Source: Entamoeba histolytica HM-1:IMSS (Eukaryota; Evosea; Mastigamoebida; Endamoebidae). From it: 11,924 nt of DNA. The stretch's first letter is position 1. The number at the start of each line of letters is the position of its first letter. The DNA lies in the NCBI RefSeq assembly GCF_000208925.1, contig NW_001915234.1, forward strand, positions 1,111 to 13,034, read 5' to 3'. A program made the position numbers and the translations under genes. Positions 7,289 to 11,924 of this stretch are shown one piece after another. The notes beneath the pieces were generated by a model, which saw nothing but the letters and a program-made list of their open reading frames with translations, ran no database searches and was not told the DNA's origin.

Positions 7289-8320
7289 TTAAGTATTAAT
7301 AGAACTAGCTTCTATTGTTAATGACTTAGGGGAGACTAATCCCATCAATTCATCTTCTTCTTCTAGTATTTCTACTGAGTATGTTTGGTTGTGATAGAAG
7401 CAGTATTCCATGACATTCATCATGTTTTTTATTACAAGGTTTTTAGTTTCTTTCTCGATGTCAATTTCAATTTTTAATTCTTTAATTAATTTATTACTTT
7501 CTTTATTTATTAATCCATTAATTGAGACTACTACTGGATTTATTCTGACATCTTTTAATTTTTCTATTTTCATTAGAATATTCTTTAATTCATTGTAATT
7601 ATTTCTTTTCTTCCAACACACTCAATTAATATTGTGGTCAGCAACATTAGTCATATCAAATAATAGACTAGTTTTATTCTTTTTATCTAATACATATATG
7701 TCTGGTATTTTGTGATATTGTCATTCACTTTTAGGCATTATTTGTATATTCCATATCATTGTGATGTCTTTATATTGGAATATTGTTTCATATGGTGGTT
7801 TTTATATTGATTATTTCTTGTATATTTTCTTATTAATCAATATTATAATGCCAATATTGTCATATTTTTCTATTTGTGATTTATTATAACCAATACAAGA
7901 TAGTAGAATGTGTTCTACTGTTACTGTATTGTCTTTACAAAGTGGGTAGTATTTCAATCTTTCATTTTTCATTATTTTTGCTTTCCTATACCCACAAAAT
8001 ATTGCTCCATCTTGCATTTTAGTTAAATGGAGAAATGCATTTTTCTTAATATTGATGGACTTCCATGCTTTCACTGTATTAGTTTTATCTACTCCTTTTG
8101 CATCGAACCATCTTCTAAATTTTCACTAATTTGATGATACTTCCATTTTTTGATGTATTTTAATTTCACAGTAGATTATTCCCATTTCTTCACTACTTTC
8201 CGTCATTATTCTCAAATCATCCATATATAATGTATGATTTGATTTTGGGAATTTCTCTTCGATGATTTGAGAAATTACATTCATCTGAATGATGAAGAGT
8301 AGAGGGGATAATGAATAATT
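7289..8320 (-). pseudogene. LINE remnant: RT palm C-part, zinc finger and restriction-like endonuclease
   Basis: One frame runs from about 8320 to the TAA at 7289-7291 with several internal stops. It holds the end of RT motif B (SLSPLLF, from 8314) and motif C YMDD at 8216-8227, the catalytic pair for cDNA synthesis. A TAG-TGA pair follows near 8130, then a conserved-looking FRRWFDAKGVDK segment. The zinc finger reads YPLC...H...C, so the first cysteine appears changed to tyrosine. After TAA stops at about 7811 and 7802, the endonuclease shows PDIYVLDKKNKTSLLFD, a PD-x14-D match to the R2-type restriction-like nuclease that nicks the target. TGA codons interrupt it just before (PKSE-stop-QYHK) and after it (NIN-stop-VCW). 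The last 110 codons are open and Lys/Asn/Glu-rich. Fragments of this ORF should not be annotated as separate genes. Confidence 0.85.
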
Positions 8321-8784
8321 TGTAAAATTCCTCTATTTAATTTAATACTACCTAGATATTCATTAAATTTATAGCCGATGAATATCTTCCATCTAGTCAT
8401 CATACTTTCAATAATGTCAATGATGACACCATCTACATTAAAATATTTTAATGATTCAATTACCCATTGGTGGTTTATTGTGTCATATGCTTTCTTAATG
8501 TCATAATATGACTCATCATATTTTGGGTATTTCTCTTCTTTCTGCTTTAACATATAACTATTAATTATTCATTCTTTAGCAGCGAGAGATTGTAACTTAC
8601 ATCCCAGTTGATTATTACTAATTTTCAATGGTTCACAATTCATGTTAAGTCTTCTGTGAATCTTTTCTTTTAATATGGAGGTAAATACTTTCATAATTAC
8701 ATTTGTACAACTGATAGGGTGATAATTAGTGACATCGTTCCCATTAAACAAGAAACATGAACTGAAATAATCAAGAAATAACAA
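8321..8784 (-). pseudogene. LINE remnant: N-terminal part of reverse transcriptase
   Basis: This is one frame, broken by a TGA at 8569-8571. The first piece carries NYHPISCTNVIMKVFTSIL, a match to the NYRPI motif of non-LTR reverse transcriptases with Arg replaced by His, then NQLGCK. After the TGA come YYDIKKAYDTINHQW (motif A, with the first catalytic Asp in DIKKAYD) and RGILQ, the start of motif B. The frame then shifts near 8320 and the rest of motif B continues in the adjacent frame. About the first half of a normal LINE protein is absent upstream of 8784. Confidence 0.85.
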
Positions 8785-8828
8785 ACAATAAGAAATGAAA
8801 TTGAATAATCAAGAAGTAACAAACAATA
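8765..8828. repeat. 26-bp direct repeat near the truncated LINE end
   Basis: RAATAATCAAGAARTAACAAACAATA occurs at 8765-8790 and again at 8803-8828 with two mismatches, separated by 12 bases. It sits where the recognisable LINE sequence begins. It may be a local duplication made at integration. It is not a simple flanking target-site duplication, because both copies lie on the same side of the element. Confidence 0.65.
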
Positions 8829-9486
8829 TATGAAGTTAGTGATGTCGAATATCCAAATAAATACAATAGAGTTTATTTGAATAAAAGAAGGATAAGAAAA
8901 TAAACTACAACACTAACTTCAGTCATTGAGTTATAAATACTGAAAATATTAATTTATTATAAAAATAAAAAAATGATTAAATTAAATATCATCAACAACT
9001 TTGAATACATCATAATTAAGAATCTGATGTATATCATACAACAATATTTCTCTCCAACTCAAATATACTCAACAGACTCTATGAAATGTCAAATCAACAA
9101 TAATAATTCAATGTTCAACAAAGAATAACTCTGTTATTACTTTACAAGTTACCTGTTATTATTTATGATATTTTTTATTTTTTCTCAATAAAATTTATAA
9201 GTGCTGACTTATTATTTTATCGTACTTTCATTCAAAAGCTGTTTTTATTTTCTTTTTTTTTTCATTAGCTCAGATAGTATTGGATATTCATTAGATTAAT
9301 AAATTAATAACTTAAATTATATTTTTAAGATAATTTTCTTAACATCTTATTAGAATTGGATAGATAAACAAGAATAAAATATATATTCTAAATTTATTGT
9401 AGAACCAAAATAAAAGCTAGAATAGAGTGTTTTAAAACAATAAAAATTGTGTTTAGTTGAATAAAATAAAGAAATTTGAGTTATTT
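8829..9486. other. Intergenic region between LINE relic and eIF2 gamma
   Basis: No gene is supported on either strand. An 11-bp inverted repeat (TGAAGTTAGTG / CACTAACTTCA) lies at 8831-8841 and 8911-8921, enclosing 69 bases. A T-rich tract occurs near 9225-9260. The part next to 9486 is the probable 3' UTR of the eIF2 gamma gene. No tRNA or other structured RNA was recognised. Confidence 0.6.
8831..8921. repeat. Inverted repeat with 11-bp arms
   Basis: TGAAGTTAGTG at 8831-8841 is exactly complementary to CACTAACTTCA at 8911-8921. The arms contain four G/C pairs and so stand out from the AT background. It could be the ends of a very short inverted-repeat element or an RNA stem; neither is proven. 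Confidence 0.5.
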
Positions 9487-10899
9487 TTATTCAGAGACCT
9501 TCTTTGTTCCTTTAACAACTTCTCCCCATCCAACAAGCCTCCATCTTCTTTCTACTTTTCTAGACATTGCAATTTTTCCACCAACAGTAGTACAGACAGG
9601 TTTCATTAATGAGATTTGAGCCATATCGTCTTTCAAAGCCATAACCTTACAACCAGTGTGAGTACTTCCAATGTTGATCATTAAAATATCACCAGCAACT
9701 AATGGCTTAACTAACGCTTCTCCATCACTGCTTTCAACTCCTAATAAACGAGCTAACAAATAGAATTTAATTTGAAGTTCAACAAATACAGGAGGCAATG
9801 AACCTACAATACCGGCGACTTGACCAGTAAGTTTATCAGCACGACAAAGTGATGGATCTAAGCTAGTACCAACACCAATTAATCCTCCAGGAACAGCAAA
9901 TTGAAGTTCATTTCTTTCAGCATGAAGTGAAATAATTTTAGTAAATAATGGTTTGCAAGTTTGTTGATTTTTACTATCTCTGAAATTAAAACCAGGTCTA
10001 ATTTCTATTTCGTCACCAAGTTTTAACATTCCTTGTGATAAAGTTCCTCCAATAACTCCTCCAATTAAGTCCTGAGGTAAAGTTCCTGGTTTATTAATAT
10101 CAAATGAACGAATAATAGTCATTCGTGGATTAACTTTAAAATCTCTTTGTGGAACAGGGATAGAATGACAAATATATTCACACACTACATCCATATTATA
10201 TTTTAACTGTGCACAAATTGGAATAATTGGTGCATTTTCTGCAATACTTCCTTTAACAAATTCTTTAATTTGTTGATAATTCTTTTGTGCATCTTCTTTA
10301 GTTTTTACTAAATCGATTTTATTTTGTAAAATAATCATGTGTTTTAATTTCATGAACTCTACTGCAGCTAAATGTTCACTGGTTTGTGGTTGTGGACATG
10401 GTTTATTACCTGCAACAAGTAATAATGCTCCATCCATAACAGCAGTTCCAGTAAGCATTGTCATCATCAATGAATCATGGCCTGGACAATCGACAAAACT
10501 AACATGTCTTAATAATTGCATCTTATGACCACAACCTGGTACTTCACAAATTGGGTTGTCTTCCTTAGCTGATCCATAACTTCTGTAACAACCTGGTTTA
10601 GGACAATTTGGGTTTGTGCATTTATAAATCTTAGCATTAGCATAACCCAAACGAATTGTCATATTTTTCTTCAACTCTTCTCTAAATTTGACTGTATGTA
10701 CACCTGATAATGCTTTAACTACTGTTGATTTACCATGAGCTACATGACCAATAGTACCAATATTAATTGTTGCTTGTCTTGAAATGACACAAGGTGTAAG
10801 AGCAGTTATTTCATCAATATTAAGAGAAGAAAGATCTTGCTTCATTAAATTTGAATTTGCGTCTCCATTAGTAGGTGCTTCAATAACGATTTCCTCCAT
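9487..10899 (-). CDS. EIF2S3: Translation initiation factor eIF2 gamma subunit
   Basis: This is the GTP-binding subunit of eIF2, which brings initiator Met-tRNA to the 40S ribosome in the cytosol. At 470 residues it is of normal length. The GTPase motifs are G1 GHVAHGKST (51-59), G3 DCPGH (137-141) and G4 NKID (193-196); the G5 region reads CAQ (229-231), where SAQ is usual. A zinc-ribbon-like insertion with Cys at 94, 99, 104, 118 and 123 is typical of eIF2 gamma and of its archaeal relative. The segment RSFDINKPG after the G domain and the C-terminal [11 protein letters not shown] also fit the family. The ATG at 10899 gives a plausible short N-terminal extension. The gene is intact, has no intron, and lies about 200 bases downstream of the lipase on the same strand as a separate unit. 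The symbol is that of the human ortholog. Confidence 0.97.
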   Translation of the reverse strand: MEEIVIEAPTNGDANSNLMKQDLSSLNIDEITALTPCVISRQATINIGTIGHVAHGKSTVVKALSGVHTVKFREELKKNMTIRLGYANAKIYKCTNPNCPKPGCYRSYGSAKEDNPICEVPGCGHKMQLLRHVSFVDCPGHDSLMMTMLTGTAVMDGALLLVAGNKPCPQPQTSEHLAAVEFMKLKHMIILQNKIDLVKTKEDAQKNYQQIKEFVKGSIAENAPIIPICAQLKYNMDVVCEYICHSIPVPQRDFKVNPRMTIIRSFDINKPGTLPQDLIGGVIGGTLSQGMLKLGDEIEIRPGFNFRDSKNQQTCKPLFTKIISLHAERNELQFAVPGGLIGVGTSLDPSLCRADKLTGQVAGIVGSLPPVFVELQIKFYLLARLLGVESSDGEALVKPLVAGDILMINIGSTHTGCKVMALKDDMAQISLMKPVCTTVGGKIAMSRKVERRWRLVGWGEVVKGTKKVSE

Positions 10900-11101
10900 T
10901 GTCTTTTAAGTTTCTTTTCATTTTTTCTAACTATTTTCAAATTTTTACTATTTTTTTATTATTCTTTTTATAAAACCCTATTTTTTATTTTTGTTTTTCT
11001 TTTTTATTCATGACAATGAACCTTTTTCTCTTTGCTTAATACCAATTTCTTCATTTAAAAGAGAAATTAATAAATAAACAAATCCTTTAGCTAATTACTT
11101 T
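10900..11101 (-). other. Short intergenic region upstream of eIF2 gamma
   Basis: About 200 AT-rich bases separate two genes on the same strand. It must hold the lipase 3' UTR and the eIF2 gamma promoter. No open frame or RNA gene is seen. Confidence 0.6.
10937..10974 (-). promoter_or_regulatory. Possible core promoter of eIF2 gamma (TATA-like plus initiator-like)
   Basis: On the - strand, TTTATAAAAAG (10964-10974) is followed about 28 bases later by AAAAATTTGA (10937-10946). The latter resembles the Entamoeba initiator consensus AAAAATTCA. The TATA-to-initiator spacing is right, and the implied 5' UTR is roughly 40 bases, somewhat longer than usual in Entamoeba. AT-rich background makes chance matches easy. 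Confidence 0.35.
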
Positions 11102-11923
11102 TTATTCTATTGTCATCTCATTAACAACTTGTGATAATGCGTAATAATAGTTGTATGGAAAATGATCACTAAGACTTAATACTTTAATAAAAAGCCAACC
11201 AAACTCTTTATTTTCTCGTTCATACAACCAATATTTTTTAATGTCTTGTTCTTTTCTTTTTTGGATATGAAATACTCTTCCTGGTGGTACTAAGACTGAT
11301 GAGTCAATAGTATTTGTTGATTCATAAAAACGATTGAAAGCTTGTTGGTATTGTTCAGTTGTTTCTTTTGAGTTAAGAGAGATTAAACTGGTATTATTGT
11401 AAATTGACCGAAACTCATTGATTAATGGTTGGATATTTTTAATTGAGTCAAAAGAGAGTCTAGGAACAATATCATTTTTTGATACTACTGAATCAATCAA
11501 TGAACGAACTAATGGTGATGAAGCTATATTCAATGAAAGAACTAATGCAGGTGCTAAACAATAACCATGAACTAACCAATCAGGGTGATTTTTATTAATT
11601 TCTAAAGTCAGTAATTGGGCAACTCCACCACCAAGAGAATGACCAGCAATAGTGATTTGAAAAGAGGGGTATTTCAGTCTAAGCATTTTTAGTGTTGGGA
11701 TGATTTGTTGATATTTATTAAGAGCAGCTTTATAGATTCCAGCATGAGTAAATCCATCGATTCCAGCAAAATTATAAGGTACAGGTTTAGCACATAAATC
11801 TACTTTAGCATCATTAAGAGAAAAAGTACCTCTTATGACAACAGAAATAGTTTTTAATGAGTCAATGACAACAATGAAATAGGCAGGGTCAAAGATTTCA
11901 GAAGTCCATTGATATTTGACAAA
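11102..11923 (-). CDS. Class 3 lipase (alpha/beta hydrolase), 5' end outside the window
   Basis: The open frame continues through the right edge, so only the last 273 codons are seen and the start lies beyond the window. The internal Met at 11686 is not the start, because conserved lipase sequence lies upstream of it. Visible in order: a hydrophobic strand followed by RGTFSLNDAKVDL, which fits the oxyanion/Asp region of class 3 lipases; FTHAGIY; the nucleophile elbow GHSLGGG (Ser at about residue 96 of the visible part); the likely catalytic Asp in SKNDIVPRLS (about 151); and the likely catalytic His in LSDHFPYNYYYAL (about 254) near the C-terminus. The enzyme should hydrolyse acylglycerols or phospholipids. 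Its location is unknown without the N-terminus. The triad and frame look intact. It lies upstream of eIF2 gamma on the same strand, with no functional link evident. Confidence 0.9.
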   Translation of the reverse strand, partial: FVKYQWTSEIFDPAYFIVVIDSLKTISVVIRGTFSLNDAKVDLCAKPVPYNFAGIDGFTHAGIYKAALNKYQQIIPTLKMLRLKYPSFQITIAGHSLGGGVAQLLTLEINKNHPDWLVHGYCLAPALVLSLNIASSPLVRSLIDSVVSKNDIVPRLSFDSIKNIQPLINEFRSIYNNTSLISLNSKETTEQYQQAFNRFYESTNTIDSSVLVPPGRVFHIQKRKEQDIKKYWLYERENKEFGWLFIKVLSLSDHFPYNYYYALSQVVNEMTIE

Positions 11924-11924
11924 T

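Larger units (their letters stand above)
7289..8784 (-). mobile_element. 5'-truncated, decayed R2-type LINE (EhLINE-like non-LTR retrotransposon)
   Basis: Reading on the - strand, the order is: reverse transcriptase motifs, a CCHC-like zinc finger, then a PD...D endonuclease signature. This is the single-ORF C-terminal layout of R2-clade LINEs, which are the known LINEs of Entamoeba. The coding sequence is split over two frames and carries about six stops, so the copy cannot be autonomous. It starts inside the reverse transcriptase domain, so the N-terminal part is missing, as is usual after incomplete reverse transcription. A 26-bp direct repeat at 8765-8828 lies at the truncated end. The 3' boundary is probably between 7140 and 7289. 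Confidence 0.85.

Noticed and set aside
7811..8074. Independent small gene with a PLC...H...C motif
   Set aside because: It is the zinc-finger part of the decayed LINE ORF, in frame with YMDD upstream and PD...D downstream.
1600..8571. TGA read as tryptophan (variant genetic code), because several TGA stops fall at plausible Trp sites
   Set aside because: The polymerase uses TGG for all 13 Trp and no TGA, eIF2 gamma likewise uses TGG, and the 147-codon gene ends at a TGA beside the convergent polymerase gene. Mutation of a dead LINE explains the rest.
8281..8784. Two separate small genes at 8281-8553 and 8569-8784 on the - strand
   Set aside because: They are in one frame separated by a TGA and together form reverse transcriptase motifs, so they are pieces of one LINE ORF.
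1..9486. Long terminal inverted repeats bounding a complete element
   Set aside because: By eye no long inverted match was found between the left AT-rich region and the region right of the polymerase. A dot plot is needed to exclude diverged ones.
11102..11686. Lipase start at the Met at 11686
   Set aside because: The same frame stays open upstream to the window edge and encodes conserved lipase segments (RGTFSLNDAKVDL, HAGIY).
1..11924. CRISPR array, tRNA or rRNA genes
   Set aside because: No regularly spaced repeats and no recognisable tRNA or rRNA sequence were seen. The repeats present are short, degenerate or tandem within coding sequence.

Overview
The window is eukaryotic, extremely AT-rich and has no obvious introns. 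It most resembles a genome of the genus Entamoeba. The pointers are compact, intron-free host genes (eIF2 gamma and a class 3 lipase), a decayed R2-type LINE whose endonuclease carries a PD...D signature, and a gene for a protein-primed family B DNA polymerase of the Polinton/Maverick or linear-plasmid kind. The genus is an inference; the species cannot be told from this window.

Left part (1 to about 1,600): low-complexity AT-rich DNA with strong T-richness on the + strand in places, a perfect hairpin and short degenerate repeats. No gene is supported here.

Mobile-element core (about 1,580 to 6,200, perhaps to 7,080): a broken and an intact copy of a small basic protein lie in tandem on the + strand. 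They face a 1,124-codon DNA polymerase gene on the - strand, and the two stop codons are only 12 bases apart. The polymerase has all exonuclease motifs (Exo I, II, III) and polymerase motifs A, B and C plus KxY. It also has a long N-terminal region with a possible Cys/His peptidase-like domain. An Arg/Glu-rich coiled-coil frame with an internal 177-bp duplication precedes and overlaps the polymerase in the +1 frame. A 186-codon unknown gene follows on the same strand, flanked by two copies of a 19-bp motif. No integrase, packaging ATPase, major capsid or protease gene is in the window, so this is a partial or reduced element.

LINE relic (about 7,289 to 8,784, - strand): a 5'-truncated non-LTR retrotransposon with recognisable RT motifs (including YMDD), a damaged zinc finger and a PD...D endonuclease signature, broken by a frameshift and several stops.

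Host part (9,487 to the end, - strand): a complete eIF2 gamma gene with a plausible core promoter, and the 3' part of a class 3 lipase gene that runs off the right edge. Selfish DNA has evidently accumulated beside conserved housekeeping genes.
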